NCBI RefSeq assembly: GCF_006376615.1
Contig: NZ_VEXQ01000006.1
Coordinates: 62,001 to 126,000, forward strand
Direction of reading: 5' to 3'
DNA from: Buttiauxella sp. B2
Lineage (GTDB): Bacteria > Pseudomonadota > Gammaproteobacteria > Enterobacterales > Enterobacteriaceae
Length of the DNA stretch: 64,000 nucleotides
A program made the translations under genes and the position numbers. The notes under the pieces were generated by a model. It was not told the origin of the DNA. It did no database searches and was given only the letters and a program-made list of their open reading frames with translations. Below, one piece after another: positions 38,833 to 49,371 of this stretch; the first letter of the stretch is position 1; each line of letters starts with the position of its first letter.

Positions 38833-40749
38833 ATGAGCTACCAGGTCTTAGCCCGCAAATGGCGGCCACAAACTTTTGCTGATGTCGTCGGCCAGCAACA
38901 CGTGCTGACTGCCCTGGCTAATGGCTTATCCATGGGCCGAATCCACCACGCCTATCTCTTTTCCGGGACGCGCGGCGTGGGTAAAACATCCATCGCTCGC
39001 CTGCTGGCGAAAGGGCTAAATTGTGAAACCGGCATCACCGCCACCCCTTGCGGCGTGTGCGATAACTGCCGCGAAATCGAACAAGGTCGCTTTGTCGATC
39101 TGATTGAAATCGACGCCGCCTCGCGTACCAAAGTAGAAGATACCCGTGACTTGCTGGACAACGTTCAGTACGCACCGGCGCGTGGTCGCTTCAAAGTCTA
39201 TCTTATCGACGAAGTGCACATGCTTTCCCGCCACAGCTTCAACGCATTGTTGAAGACGCTGGAAGAGCCACCTTCGCACGTCAAATTCTTGCTGGCGACG
39301 ACTGATCCACAAAAGCTGCCAGTCACTATTCTTTCTCGTTGTCTGCAATTCCACCTGAAAGCGCTGGATGTTGAACAAATCCGCCATCAGTTGGAACACA
39401 TTCTTGGCGAAGAAAAAATCCCCAGCGAAATGCGTGCGCTGCAACTGTTGGCCCGCGCCGCAGACGGCAGCCTGCGAGATGCGTTAAGCCTCACCGACCA
39501 GGCCATTGCCAGCGGTGATGGGCAAGTAACAACCGCCGCCGTCAGCACTATGCTCGGTACACTCGACGACGATCAGGCGCTTTCGCTAATAGAAGCGATG
39601 GTGCAGGCCGATGGCGAACGCGTGATGAGCTTGCTCAATGAAGCCGCCGGGCGGGGTGTTGAGTGGGAAGCTCTGCTGGTGGAAATGCTGAGCTTGCTGC
39701 ATCGCGTGGCGATGGTGCAATTGACTCCTGCCGCTCTAGGCAGCGACATGGCCGCCATTGAACAACGTATGCGTGAACTGGCGCGCGTTGTGCCACCAGC
39801 TGAAGTCCAACTTTATTACCAAACCTTATTAATTGGCCGCAAAGAGCTGTCCTGGGCACCCGATCGCCGTATGGGCATTGAGATGACTTTGCTGCGTGCT
39901 CTGGCATTCCACCCGCGTAAACCATTGCCGGAACCTGAGCTGCCACGACAGGTGCCGAGTATTCCGGTGGTTAATCCGGTTTCGGAACGCCTGCAAACTG
40001 CACCGCCACAACGGCAAAGCGAAACACCGTTGCCGGACACTACTAGCCAGGTGCTGCAAGCGCGAACACAGCTCATACGCCAGCAGGGAACCCATAAAGC
40101 AAAAAAGAATGAGCCGGCAGCGCCAAATCTAGCGCGGCCGGCAAAAAATACTACCGCTCTGGAACGTTTAGCCTCGGTGACCGAGCGCATTCAGTCCCGG
40201 CCTGCAGCAACAGAAGAAAAACCAGCGCAGAAGCCAGAGGCCTATCGCTGGAAGTCGCAAATCGTTTCTGATGTCGTTGAAGAACCGGTCGCGACACCCA
40301 AAGCATTAAAGCTTGCGCTGGAGCATGAGAAAACGCCTGAGCTGGCGCAGAAACTTGCCCTGGAAGCTATTGAACGCGATAGTTGGGCGGCTGAAATTAG
40401 CCAACTGGTGTTACCGAAATTAGTGCAGCAACTGGCGCTAAATGCCTGGAAAGAACAAGACGGCAATCGGGTTTGTTTACACCTTCGTCCGGCGTTACGG
40501 CATTTGAATTCACCGTCAGCGCAGAAAACGCTGGTGGATGCGATGAGTACTTTTAGTGGCGAAACTGTTGAGCTGACTATTATTGAAGATGATAATCTCG
40601 CACAACGTACCCCGCTTGAGTGGCGTCAGGCTATTTATGAAGAAAAGCTGGCGCAAGCGCGGGAAGCTATAACTACTGATAACAACATCCAGACACTGCG
40701 CCGTTACTTCGACGCGGAACTGGATGAAGACAGTATTCGACCTATTTGA
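38833..40749 (+). CDS. dnaX: DnaX, DNA polymerase III tau (and gamma by frameshift)
   Basis: Clamp-loader ATPase. Full-length tau is 638 residues with Walker A FSGTRGVGKTS, the zinc module CETGITATPCGVCDNC, DEVHML and sensor motif SRC. The C-terminal part (about 500-638) binds DnaB and polymerase alpha. A slippery heptamer at 40101-40107 with an SD-like element and stem-loop predicts a -1 frameshift making gamma, ending after residue 426. Followed by ybaB as in E. coli. Confidence 0.97.
   Translation: MSYQVLARKWRPQTFADVVGQQHVLTALANGLSMGRIHHAYLFSGTRGVGKTSIARLLAKGLNCETGITATPCGVCDNCREIEQGRFVDLIEIDAASRTKVEDTRDLLDNVQYAPARGRFKVYLIDEVHMLSRHSFNALLKTLEEPPSHVKFLLATTDPQKLPVTILSRCLQFHLKALDVEQIRHQLEHILGEEKIPSEMRALQLLARAADGSLRDALSLTDQAIASGDGQVTTAAVSTMLGTLDDDQALSLIEAMVQADGERVMSLLNEAAGRGVEWEALLVEMLSLLHRVAMVQLTPAALGSDMAAIEQRMRELARVVPPAEVQLYYQTLLIGRKELSWAPDRRMGIEMTLLRALAFHPRKPLPEPELPRQVPSIPVVNPVSERLQTAPPQRQSETPLPDTTSQVLQARTQLIRQQGTHKAKKNEPAAPNLARPAKNTTALERLASVTERIQSRPAATEEKPAQKPEAYRWKSQIVSDVVEEPVATPKALKLALEHEKTPELAQKLALEAIERDSWAAEISQLVLPKLVQQLALNAWKEQDGNRVCLHLRPALRHLNSPSAQKTLVDAMSTFSGETVELTIIEDDNLAQRTPLEWRQAIYEEKLAQAREAITTDNNIQTLRRYFDAELDEDSIRPI
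40085..40142 (+). other. Programmed -1 frameshift signal in dnaX
   Basis: The slippery heptamer A-AAA-AAG (40101-40107) is preceded at the E. coli spacing of 10 nt by an SD-like AGGGAA (40085-40090). Five bases downstream a GC-rich stem (40113-40123 with 40132-40142, one A.G mismatch) follows. A -1 slip adds one Glu codon and then TGA at 40110-40112. Confidence 0.93.
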
Positions 40750-40836
40750 TAAGCCGGTTACACCGGTTTGTTGTAAACCCTGATAGCCGTTAATCGTAAC
40801 GTGCGATTAGTCGGCCCGAGCAAAAGAGAGAAGACT

Positions 40837-41166
40837 ATGTTTGGAAAAGGCGGTCTGGGCAACATCATGAAGCAAGCCCAGCAGATGCAGGAAAAAATGG
40901 CCCAGGTTCAGGAAGAAATCGCCCAAATGGAAGTCACTGGCGAATCTGGCGCGGGTCTGGTCAAAGTCACTATCAACGGCGCACACAACTGCCGTCGCGT
41001 GGAAATCGATCCAAGCTTGATGGAAGACGATAAAGAAATGGTTGAAGACTTGGTTGCTGCGGCCTTCAACGACGCTGCTCGTCGTATTGGCGAAGCGCAG
41101 AAAGAGAAAATGGCTGGTGTTTCCAGTGGCATGCAATTGCCACCAGGCTTCAAAATGCCATTCTAA
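40837..41166 (+). CDS. ybaB: YbaB, nucleoid-associated YbaB/EbfC protein
   Basis: A 109-residue dimeric DNA-binding protein of the YbaB/EbfC family, starting [18 protein letters not shown], nearly identical to E. coli. The ATG at 40837 is preferred over an upstream frame start at 40801 because AGAGAGAAG precedes it and the length equals the family's. It ends with its own strong terminator, so recR is not co-transcribed as it is in E. coli. Confidence 0.97.
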   Translation: MFGKGGLGNIMKQAQQMQEKMAQVQEEIAQMEVTGESGAGLVKVTINGAHNCRRVEIDPSLMEDDKEMVEDLVAAAFNDAARRIGEAQKEKMAGVSSGMQLPPGFKMPF

Positions 41167-41174
41167 TGCACGAC

Positions 41175-41207
41175 AAAATGGCGATACTTTGTGTCGCCAT
41201 TTTTTTT
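41175..41207. terminator. Terminator after ybaB
   Basis: Stem AAAATGGCGA/TCGCCATTTT with a 9-nt loop and an eight-T run; it ends dnaX-ybaB transcription and, being A-rich on the left, may also end the convergent lysR-type gene. Confidence 0.93.
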
Positions 41208-42111
41208 ACTCCTCATCAAACGCCGCATAACTCTCTACCAGAAAATCAATCAGCGCCCTGACTGCCGGTAACTGGCCGCGCCGCGAAGGGAATACCAGAT
41301 GAATGACTTCCCGCCTCGCTCGCCATTCCGGTAATAAATGCACCAGACTCCCATCTTGTATTTGTTTGTTAATCATCAATATTGGCAGTTGAACAATCCC
41401 TACGCCTGCGAGTGCTGCTGCCCGTAGTGCAGTCATATCGGTGGTGACAAAGCGTGGTTTGTGGTGCAGCGTCACTTCTTGATTATCCGGCCCAAACAGG
41501 CACCAGCGATAAACCTGCTGTGGTTTAGATAGCGCCAGACTCGGCCAGTGCTGAAGATCGGCAGGTGACGTTGGTTGTGAAAAGCATTTAACCAATGCGG
41601 GGCTGGCGACCAGACACATACCGCGATCGGCCAGTTTACGCATCACCAGGTCACTATCTTCCAGTGGCAGTGGGCGAACTCGCACCGCGAGATCGACGTT
41701 TTCGTTCAACACATCGACTTGACGATTTGTCTCCTCGAGCTGCACCGTAACCTGTGGGTATAGCGACATAAACCGTGCCAGCATGTCTCCAATGTGCACA
41801 TGCAGTAGAGCAATCGGGCATGTCAGGCGGATCAGCCCGCGTGGTTCGGCACGCAGCGTGTTAATTGCTTCCTGCGCAGCTTCGGCTTCAATAATCATCG
41901 CTTTACAATGGCGATAAAAAATCTGCCCGGCTTCTGTTACGGTAAAGCTGCGTGTTGAACGCTGAATGAGTCGAGTCTCCAGGTTTTCTTCCAGCAGAGT
42001 GATGCGGCGGCTTAGGCGAGATTTAGGAATGCCTATTGCGCGGCTAGCCGGAGAAAATCCCCCGTTATCTACCACTTGCACGAAATACCACTGGTCGTTG
42101 AGATCTTGCAT
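41206..42111 (-). CDS. LysR-family regulator next to a pirin gene
   Basis: A 301-residue LysR-type regulator with an N-terminal helix-turn-helix (about 17-45, GGFSPASRAIGIPKSRLSRRI) and a type 2 periplasmic-binding-fold effector domain (about 90-295). It belongs to the AaeR/DmlR-like group by its DLNDQWYFVQVVDNGGFSPA start. AGGA lies upstream of the ATG. Divergent from the pirin gene, which is its likely target. The effector is unknown. Not at this place in E. coli. Confidence 0.88.
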   Translation of the reverse strand: MQDLNDQWYFVQVVDNGGFSPASRAIGIPKSRLSRRITLLEENLETRLIQRSTRSFTVTEAGQIFYRHCKAMIIEAEAAQEAINTLRAEPRGLIRLTCPIALLHVHIGDMLARFMSLYPQVTVQLEETNRQVDVLNENVDLAVRVRPLPLEDSDLVMRKLADRGMCLVASPALVKCFSQPTSPADLQHWPSLALSKPQQVYRWCLFGPDNQEVTLHHKPRFVTTDMTALRAAALAGVGIVQLPILMINKQIQDGSLVHLLPEWRARREVIHLVFPSRRGQLPAVRALIDFLVESYAAFDEE

Positions 42112-42130
42112 TGTAATTGTCCTGTATATG

Positions 42131-42143
42131 GAACACTGAGTTC
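42131..42143. promoter_or_regulatory. Candidate LysR-type operator
   Basis: The dyad GAAC-N5-GTTC lies in the 110-bp region between the divergent lysR-type and pirin starts. A LysR T-N11-A motif would fit here, but the match is short. Confidence 0.35.
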
Positions 42144-42221
42144 ATTTACAGAGTCTACTGGGCATTTCGTCTTATGAGTAAGCTTTATCCCAACAGAAAT
42201 CGACACTCAATGGAGATAACG

Positions 42222-43091
42222 ATGAAATCAATTCTTGGCGTTTATTCAGCACCGGCTTCCCACTGGGTGGGCGATGGCTTCCCGGTTCGCTCACTGTTTT
42301 CTTATTCGAAGTTTGAAAAACAGCTCAGCCCATTCCTGCTGTTGGATTACGCAGGGCCAGCTGATTTTAAACCAAGCAACAAAGGGCAACGTGGCGTTGA
42401 TGTGCATCCGCACCGCGGTTTTGAAACGGTCACCATCGTCTATAAAGGCGAAGTCGCGCACCGCGACTCAACGGGTAGCGGCGGGGTGATTGGCCCGGGT
42501 GATGTGCAGTGGATGACGGCAGGTAGTGGCATTTTGCACGAAGAGTTCCACTCACCGGCTTTTAGTGAGAAGGGCGGCACCCTGGAAATGGTGCAACTGT
42601 GGGTCAACTTGCCGGCAAAAGACAAATCAACGCCGCCTAACTATCAGTCCATCACTGATGCAGATATTCCGGTCGTTGATTTGCCGGATAACGCCGGGCA
42701 GACACGTGTGATTGCAGGTGAGTTCCTTGGGCACAAAGGCCCGGCACAAACCCATTCACCCATGAGCATTCTGGATATGCGTCTGAATGCGCATGGCGTT
42801 GCTCAGTTGACACTACCAGATGGCTGGAACACCGCTCTGGTGGTACTCAAAGGCACCGTAGAGGTTAATGGGCAGGAAGTGGTTCGTGAGGCGCAATTGG
42901 TCGTGTTGGATGCGAAAGGTGAGGGCGTGATGCTTGAAACCAATAACGACGCCGTGGTACTGGTGCTGAGCGGTGCGCCGCTCAATGAACCTGTCGTCGG
43001 TTACGGGCCATTTGTCATGAATACCCGTGAAGAAATCAAAGAAGCTATCGATGATTTTAATCAGGGGAATTTTGGCCAGAAATTAGCGTAA
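42222..43091 (+). CDS. Pirin-family cupin protein
   Basis: A 289-residue bicupin with the pirin metal-site residues in HPHRGFETVT and ILHEEFHSP (three His and a Glu by family alignment). The start at 42222 is chosen over an earlier in-frame ATG at 42117 because GGAG precedes it by 6-7 nt and the N terminus then matches pirins. Bacterial pirins include quercetin dioxygenases and stress regulators; the function here is not determined. Probably controlled by the divergent LysR protein. Confidence 0.9.
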   Translation: MKSILGVYSAPASHWVGDGFPVRSLFSYSKFEKQLSPFLLLDYAGPADFKPSNKGQRGVDVHPHRGFETVTIVYKGEVAHRDSTGSGGVIGPGDVQWMTAGSGILHEEFHSPAFSEKGGTLEMVQLWVNLPAKDKSTPPNYQSITDADIPVVDLPDNAGQTRVIAGEFLGHKGPAQTHSPMSILDMRLNAHGVAQLTLPDGWNTALVVLKGTVEVNGQEVVREAQLVVLDAKGEGVMLETNNDAVVLVLSGAPLNEPVVGYGPFVMNTREEIKEAIDDFNQGNFGQKLA

Positions 43092-43198
43092 TAAAATCCC
43101 CTTTGTGCGAGGCATCGCGCAGGGGGATATCTTTTTCTATACCCGCCCGCGGGGCTAATGTTAGGCTATGGCCCACTCTTTTTTCAGAAGTCTGAGCG

Positions 43199-43804
43199 AT
43201 GCAAACCAGCCCTTTACTTACCGCCCTTATGGAATCCCTACGCTGCCTGCCAGGTGTTGGCCCGAAGTCAGCCCAACGTATGGCGTTTGCACTTTTGCAA
43301 CGCGATCGCAGCGGCGGAATGCGCCTTGCTCAGGCGCTGACCCGCGCCATGTCTGAAATCGGCCACTGCGCTGATTGCCGTACTTTTACCGAACAAGAAA
43401 TTTGCGCCATTTGCGCGAACCCTCGCCGGCAGGAAAATGGCCAGATTTGTGTAGTGGAAACGCCTGCGGATATCCACGCTATCGAAGCGACTGGCCAGTT
43501 CTCTGGGCGTTACTTTGTGCTGATGGGACACCTTTCGCCACTTGATGGCATTGGCCCGGACGACATCGGTTTAGGACGGCTTGAAGAGCGCCTGGCGACG
43601 GAAACCATTAAAGAACTGATTCTTGCCACCAACCCAACCGTTGAAGGTGAAGCCACCGCTAACTACATTGGCGAACTGTGTGGGCAATATGGCGTTGAGG
43701 CCAGCCGTATCGCGCATGGCGTGCCGGTAGGTGGTGAGTTGGAAATGGTTGATGGCACTACGCTTTCGCATTCCCTCGCTGGTCGCCACAAGATTACTTT
43801 CTAA
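43199..43804 (+). CDS. recR: RecR, recombination mediator
   Basis: RecFOR pathway protein that loads RecA onto gapped DNA. The 201 residues show the helix-hairpin-helix [15 protein letters not shown], the zinc finger Cys57-Cys60-Cys69-Cys72 and the Toprim domain ([12 protein letters not shown]). In E. coli recR is the third gene of dnaX-ybaB-recR. Here a LysR/pirin pair and the terminator after ybaB separate it, so it needs its own promoter between 43092 and 43198 or read-through from the pirin gene. Confidence 0.97.
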   Translation: MQTSPLLTALMESLRCLPGVGPKSAQRMAFALLQRDRSGGMRLAQALTRAMSEIGHCADCRTFTEQEICAICANPRRQENGQICVVETPADIHAIEATGQFSGRYFVLMGHLSPLDGIGPDDIGLGRLEERLATETIKELILATNPTVEGEATANYIGELCGQYGVEASRIAHGVPVGGELEMVDGTTLSHSLAGRHKITF

Positions 43805-43805
43805 T

Positions 43806-43930
43806 TTACCCGTCATACTTGAAGCTGCATCTGCGTTGGCTGCACTCCCTCACCCCAGTCACTTACTTGAGTAAGCTCCTGGGGCTTCACTCCCTTGCCG
43901 CCTTGATGCAACTCCAATTATTTAGGGTAA
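43806..43930. repeat. ERIC repeat 1
   Basis: A 125-bp imperfect palindrome bounded by TTACCCGTCATAC and ATTATTTAGGGTAA. The core holds CACCCCAGTCACTTACTT and GTAAGCTCCTGGGGCTTCAC, the sequences targeted by standard ERIC primers. It lies directly after the recR stop. Confidence 0.93.
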
Positions 43931-43954
43931 AGAAAGGAAGAATCTCTTTTCCCG

Positions 43955-43982
43955 CTTGAAAATCTCATTTCCATCCTCATAT
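43955..43982 (+). promoter_or_regulatory. Sigma-32 heat-shock promoter of htpG
   Basis: CTTGAAA, a 13-bp spacer and CCTCATAT match the sigma-32 consensus (CTTGAA, 11-16 bp, CCCCATNT), about 50 bp before the htpG start. Confidence 0.85.
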
Positions 43983-44032
43983 CTCCCTCAACGTTTTCAT
44001 CACCCCTGTATTTTGATTTTGTTGAGGTATCA

Positions 44033-45913
44033 ATGACCATGAAAGGACAAGAGACTCGTGGCTTCCAGTCTGAAGTGAAACAACTTCTGCACCTGATGAT
44101 CCACTCCCTCTACTCAAATAAAGAAATTTTCTTGCGTGAACTGATCTCCAACGCCTCTGATGCGGCAGACAAATTGCGCTTTCGCGCGTTGTCTCAGGCT
44201 GACTTATACGAAGGTGATGGCGAACTGCGCGTCCGCGTCTCTTTTGATAAAGAAAAACGTACCCTGACGATCGCCGATAACGGCATCGGTATGACTCGCG
44301 ACGAAGCGATTGATCACCTCGGTACCATTGCAAAATCCGGGACCAAAGCGTTCCTGGAATCTATGGGTTCTGACCAGGCGAAAGACAGCCAACTTATCGG
44401 CCAGTTCGGTGTGGGCTTCTACTCTGCGTTTATCGTGGCAGACAAAGTAACCGTACGCACTCGTGCAGCTGGTGTACCGGCTGACCAGGCGGTGTTCTGG
44501 GAATCTGAAGGCGCTGGCGAATATACCATTGCGGATATCACCAAAGCCGACCGCGGTACTGAAATTACATTGCACCTGCGTGAAGGTGAAGACGAGTTCT
44601 TAGACGACTGGCGTGTGCGCTCCGTCATCGGTAAATATTCCGACCACATCGCGCTGCCGGTAGAAATCGAAACCCGCGAAGAGAAAGATGGCGAAACCAT
44701 CCTCGGCTGGGAAAAAATTAACAAAGCGCAGGCTCTGTGGACGCGTAGCAAGTCTGAAATTAAAGACGAAGAGTACAACGAGTTCTACAAGCATGTGGCT
44801 CATGACTTCACTGACCCGCTGGCGTACAGCCATAATCGCGTTGAAGGGAAGCAAGAATACACCAGCTTGCTGTACATCCCGTCTCAGGCGCCTTGGGATA
44901 TGTGGAACCGTGACCATAAACATGGCCTGAAATTGTACGTGCAGCGCGTGTTTATCATGGATGATGCTGAACAGTTCATGCCGAACTACCTGCGTTTCGT
45001 GCGCGGTCTGATAGATTCCAACGACCTGCCGCTGAACGTATCGCGTGAGATTCTGCAAGACAGCCGTGTGACGCAAAACCTGCGTAGTGCGCTGACCAAA
45101 CGCGTATTGCAGATGCTTGAGAAACTGGCGAAAGATGACAGCGAAAAATACCAGACCTTCTGGAAAAACTTCGGTCTGGTACTGAAAGAAGGGCCAGCTG
45201 AAGACTCAGCTAACCAGGAAACTATCGCTAAACTGCTGCGCTTTGCGAGCACACATGTTGATTCCTCAGCACAAACAGTGTCGCTGGAAGAGTACGTGTC
45301 GCGCATGAAAGAAGGGCAGGAGAAGATTTACTACATCACCGCAGACAGCTATGCCGCTGCGAAAAGCAGCCCGCATCTGGAATTGCTGCGTAAGAAAGGC
45401 ATCGAAGTCCTGCTGCTTTCTGACCGCATCGATGAGTGGATGATGAGCTACCTGACTGAGTTCGACGGTAAAGCGTTCCAGTCCGTGAGCAAAACGGACG
45501 AATCACTGGAAAAGCTGGCCGACGAAGAAACACCAGAAGCGAAAGAAGCTGAAAAAGCACTTGAGCCGTTTGTTGACCGTGTGAAAAACCTGCTCGGTGA
45601 GCGTGTGAAGGAAGTGCGTCTGACGCACCGTTTGACCGACACGCCAGCTATCGTTACCACCGACAGTAACGACATGAGCACGCAAATGGCGAAACTGTTT
45701 GCCGCTGCGGGCCAGGAAGTGCCAGAAGTGAAGTATATCTTCGAGTTGAACCCGGATCACGGGCTGGTGAAACGTGTTGCGGATACTCAGGACGAAGCGC
45801 AGTTTGGTGAGTGGGTAGAATTGCTGCTCGATCAGGCTCTGCTGGCTGAACGTGGCACACTGGAAGATCCAAACCAGTTTATTCGCCGTATGAACCAGTT
45901 GCTGGCTTCCTGA
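44033..45913 (+). CDS. htpG: HtpG, Hsp90 chaperone
   Basis: Bacterial Hsp90 of 626 residues. The GHKL ATPase fold has [21 protein letters not shown] and [11 protein letters not shown]; middle and C-terminal dimerisation domains are complete. GAGG at 44022-44025 fits the ATG at 44033 ([10 protein letters not shown]), two codons before the E. coli start. Driven by a sigma-32 promoter. Neighbours recR and adk as in E. coli. Confidence 0.97.
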   Translation: MTMKGQETRGFQSEVKQLLHLMIHSLYSNKEIFLRELISNASDAADKLRFRALSQADLYEGDGELRVRVSFDKEKRTLTIADNGIGMTRDEAIDHLGTIAKSGTKAFLESMGSDQAKDSQLIGQFGVGFYSAFIVADKVTVRTRAAGVPADQAVFWESEGAGEYTIADITKADRGTEITLHLREGEDEFLDDWRVRSVIGKYSDHIALPVEIETREEKDGETILGWEKINKAQALWTRSKSEIKDEEYNEFYKHVAHDFTDPLAYSHNRVEGKQEYTSLLYIPSQAPWDMWNRDHKHGLKLYVQRVFIMDDAEQFMPNYLRFVRGLIDSNDLPLNVSREILQDSRVTQNLRSALTKRVLQMLEKLAKDDSEKYQTFWKNFGLVLKEGPAEDSANQETIAKLLRFASTHVDSSAQTVSLEEYVSRMKEGQEKIYYITADSYAAAKSSPHLELLRKKGIEVLLLSDRIDEWMMSYLTEFDGKAFQSVSKTDESLEKLADEETPEAKEAEKALEPFVDRVKNLLGERVKEVRLTHRLTDTPAIVTTDSNDMSTQMAKLFAAAGQEVPEVKYIFELNPDHGLVKRVADTQDEAQFGEWVELLLDQALLAERGTLEDPNQFIRRMNQLLAS

Positions 45914-45917
45914 TTTT

Positions 45918-45956
45918 CCCTCAAACCCTCTCCAGCAGTGGAGAGGGGCGTGTGAG
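45918..45956. repeat. CCCTCA-type palindromic repeat after htpG
   Basis: Inner stem CCCTCTCCA/TGGAGAGGG (45926-45934 with 45939-45947) inside outer CCCTCA/TGTGAG-like arms. A second element of the same design lies at 49314-49357. It probably also acts as the htpG 3' hairpin. Confidence 0.65.
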
Positions 45957-46001
45957 CGTTCTTAAACAACTAAGAGCGCTTACACCGTCTGGCTTTCTTG
46001 A

Positions 46002-46724
<723 letters not shown>

Positions 46725-46726
46725 TC

Positions 46727-46852
46727 ATACCCGTCATCTTTCAAGTTGCAGGTGTGTTAGCTGCTCTCGTTCACCCCAGTCACTTACTTTAGTAAGCTCC
46801 TGGGGATTCACTCGATTGCTGCCTTCCTGCACCTCGAAATCTTTTGGGTATA
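46727..46852. repeat. ERIC repeat 2
   Basis: A 126-bp imperfect palindrome bounded by ATACCCGTCATC and CTTTTGGGTAT, with GTAAGCTCCTGGGGATTCAC, a match to the classic ERIC1R primer target. It lies 2 bases after adk. Confidence 0.95.
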
Positions 46853-46854
46853 TA

Positions 46855-46887
46855 AAAATACCAGGACACGTTCCTGGTATTTTTTTT
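46855..46887 (+). terminator. adk terminator
   Basis: Stem with CCAGGA/TCCTGG extended by A-T pairs, a 5-nt loop and an eight-T run, just beyond the ERIC element. Confidence 0.92.
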
Positions 46888-46974
46888 GCCCATTTTTTGC
46901 CCTTTCGCTGTAATCGGTTCTCCTCCCGCGCTTTTACGTTACAATTATCAGCAATTTGTTGATAAGGAGTGGAA

Positions 46975-47937
46975 ATGAATCAGGAAAAAGTGGGCATATT
47001 ACTGGCGAACCTTGGCACACCTGATGCCCCCACTCCGGCTGCGGTAAACCGTTATTTACGCCAGTTTCTTAGTGACAAACGGGTTGTTGATACCCCGCGT
47101 TTGTTGTGGTGGCCGCTGTTACGCGGTGTGATTTTGCCGCTGCGTTCCCCGCGTGTAGCAAAGCTTTACCAATCGGTATGGATGGACGAAGGTTCTCCGC
47201 TGTTAGTTTATAGCCGCCGTCAGCAGGCAGCGCTTGCCGCACAATTACCGGGTACGCCTGTCGCTCTTGGAATGAGCTACGGTTCACCTTCTCTAAAAAG
47301 TGCTGTGGAAGAACTGATTTCATATGACGTAGACCACATCGTCGTGCTGCCGTTATACCCGCAATTTTCCTGCTCAACGGTTGCTGCCGTTTGGGATGAG
47401 TTAGGGCGCATTTTTGCCAACTACCGCTCGCTGCCGTCGATTTCACTGATTCGTGACTATGCCGATGACACTTCGTACATCAACGCGCTGGTGGCCTCGG
47501 TAAAACACTCTTTTGCTCAGCATGGCGAGCCGGATGTGTTGCTGCTTTCCTACCACGGTATTCCGCAGCGTTATGCCAACGAAGGCGACGATTACCCACA
47601 GCGCTGCCGCGACACCACGCGCGAGCTGCTTTCAGCTCTCGAACTGCCGCCTGAAAAAGTGATGATGACTTACCAGTCGCGCTTTGGCCGCGAGCCATGG
47701 CTAATGCCTTATACCGACGAAACGCTAAAAATGCTGGCTGAAAAAGGGGTGAAACACATCCAGGTGATGTGCCCAGGTTTTTCAGCCGATTGCCTCGAAA
47801 CGCTCGAAGAGATGGCGGTACAAAACCGTGAAGTATTCCTCGAAGCCGGTGGTACCAAATATGAATATATTCCCGCTCTCAATGACGACCCGGCTCACAT
47901 CGCAATGATGATGAATCTGGTGCAGAAATATCGCTGA
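46975..47937 (+). CDS. hemH: HemH, ferrochelatase
   Basis: Terminal enzyme of heme synthesis, inserting Fe2+ into protoporphyrin IX. The 320 residues match E. coli HemH, with the metal-binding His in [11 protein letters not shown] and the conserved Glu in DCLETLEE. The ATG at 46975 follows AAGGAG (46964-46969); an in-frame GTG at 46969 lies within that site and is rejected. E. coli aes, normally next, is absent and gsk follows by 63 bp. Confidence 0.97.
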   Translation: MNQEKVGILLANLGTPDAPTPAAVNRYLRQFLSDKRVVDTPRLLWWPLLRGVILPLRSPRVAKLYQSVWMDEGSPLLVYSRRQQAALAAQLPGTPVALGMSYGSPSLKSAVEELISYDVDHIVVLPLYPQFSCSTVAAVWDELGRIFANYRSLPSISLIRDYADDTSYINALVASVKHSFAQHGEPDVLLLSYHGIPQRYANEGDDYPQRCRDTTRELLSALELPPEKVMMTYQSRFGREPWLMPYTDETLKMLAEKGVKHIQVMCPGFSADCLETLEEMAVQNREVFLEAGGTKYEYIPALNDDPAHIAMMMNLVQKYR

Positions 47938-48000
47938 TCTCCCTTGAGGCCGTTAATGTGCTACCATTTCCGGCCTGATTAGCTACTTCCGAACAACATC

Positions 48001-49305
48001 ATGAAATTTCCCGGCAAACGAAAATCCAAACATTATTTCCCTGTTAGCGCGCGCGATCCTTTACTGCAACAGGTTCAGCCAGAAACCGAAACCGGCACTT
48101 CGTGGATTGTCGGGATTGACCAGACGCTGGTGGATATCGAAGCCAAAGTTGATGATGATTTTGTTCATCGTTACGGTTTGAGTTTCGGTCATTCGTTGGT
48201 CATAGAAGATGATGTTGCAGAAGCGCTGTATCAGGAACTGGTGAAAAAAGATCTAATTACTCACCAGTTTGCCGGTGGCACTATCGGCAATACCATGCAC
48301 AACTATTCGGTATTAGCAGATGACCGCTCCGTCTTGCTGGGCGTTATGTGCAGCAACATAGAAATTGGCAGCTACGCCTACCGCTACTTGTGTAATACCT
48401 CCAGCCGTACTGATCTCAATTACCTGCAAGGCGTGAATGGCCCGATTGGCCGTTGCTTTACGCTGATTAACGAACAGGGTGAGCGTACCTTTGCTATTAG
48501 CCCGGGCCATATGAATCAGCTGCGCTCAGACAGTATTCCTGAAGACGTTATCGCTGGTGCTTCTGCGTTGGTGCTGACTTCCTATCTGGTTCGCTGTAAA
48601 GATGGCGAGCCGATGCCTGAGGCTACGATGCAGGCTATCGCCTATGCGAAAAAGCACAACGTACCAGTAGTGCTGACGCTGGGTACAAAATACGTTATCG
48701 CAGAAGCCCCAGAATGGTGGCAGGCGTTTCTCAAAGAACACGTCTCTATTCTGGCGATGAACGAAGAAGAAGGGTTGGCGCTGACCGGGGAAAGTGACCC
48801 GCTGCTGGCCGCTAATAAGGCCCTGGACTGGGTTGATTTAGTACTGTGTACTGCCGGGCCGATAGGTCTGTACATGGCAGGCTTTACTGAGGAATCAGCT
48901 AAACGTACCACGCAACATCCGCTGCTGCCGGGTGCGATTGCAGAATTTAACCAATATGAATTTAGCCGTGCGCTGCGCCATAAAGACTGCCAGAATCCGA
49001 TGCGTATTTTCTCGCATATTGCACCGTACATGGGCGGGCCGGAAAAAATCATGAATACCAACGGTGCTGGAGATGGCGCACTTGCGGCGTTGTTGCACGA
49101 TATTACGGCGAATAATTACCACCGTTCTAATGTGCCGAATTCCAGCAAACACCAGTCCACATGGTTGACCTATTCGTCATTGGCGCAAGTGTGCAAATAC
49201 GCGAACCGCGTTAGCTACCAGGTGCTGAACCAGCACTCTCCACGATTGACGCGCGGTTTGCCAGAGCGTGAAGACAGTCTCGAAGAGTCTTACTGGGATC
49301 GTTAA
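48001..49305 (+). CDS. gsk: Gsk, inosine-guanosine kinase
   Basis: PfkB-family nucleoside kinase phosphorylating inosine and guanosine in purine salvage. At 434 residues it equals the E. coli length; the catalytic base lies in NTNGAGDGALAAL and GGTIGNTMHNYSVLAD is intact. E. coli has aes between hemH and gsk; here they are adjacent. Confidence 0.97.
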   Translation: MKFPGKRKSKHYFPVSARDPLLQQVQPETETGTSWIVGIDQTLVDIEAKVDDDFVHRYGLSFGHSLVIEDDVAEALYQELVKKDLITHQFAGGTIGNTMHNYSVLADDRSVLLGVMCSNIEIGSYAYRYLCNTSSRTDLNYLQGVNGPIGRCFTLINEQGERTFAISPGHMNQLRSDSIPEDVIAGASALVLTSYLVRCKDGEPMPEATMQAIAYAKKHNVPVVLTLGTKYVIAEAPEWWQAFLKEHVSILAMNEEEGLALTGESDPLLAANKALDWVDLVLCTAGPIGLYMAGFTEESAKRTTQHPLLPGAIAEFNQYEFSRALRHKDCQNPMRIFSHIAPYMGGPEKIMNTNGAGDGALAALLHDITANNYHRSNVPNSSKHQSTWLTYSSLAQVCKYANRVSYQVLNQHSPRLTRGLPEREDSLEESYWDR

Positions 49306-49313
49306 TAAATTTA

Positions 49314-49357
49314 CCCTCACCTCGACCCTTTCCCAAAATGAGAGGGTCTGGTGAGGG
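49314..49357. repeat. CCCTCACC palindromic repeat after gsk
   Basis: Outer arms CCCTCACC/GGTGAGGG and inner GACCCT/AGGGTC form a near-perfect cruciform in the 66-bp gap between convergent gsk and ybaL. It resembles the element at 45918-45956. It is a dispersed intergenic repeat and a likely bidirectional terminator. Confidence 0.7.
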
Positions 49358-49371
49358 GATAAAGTTAACAA

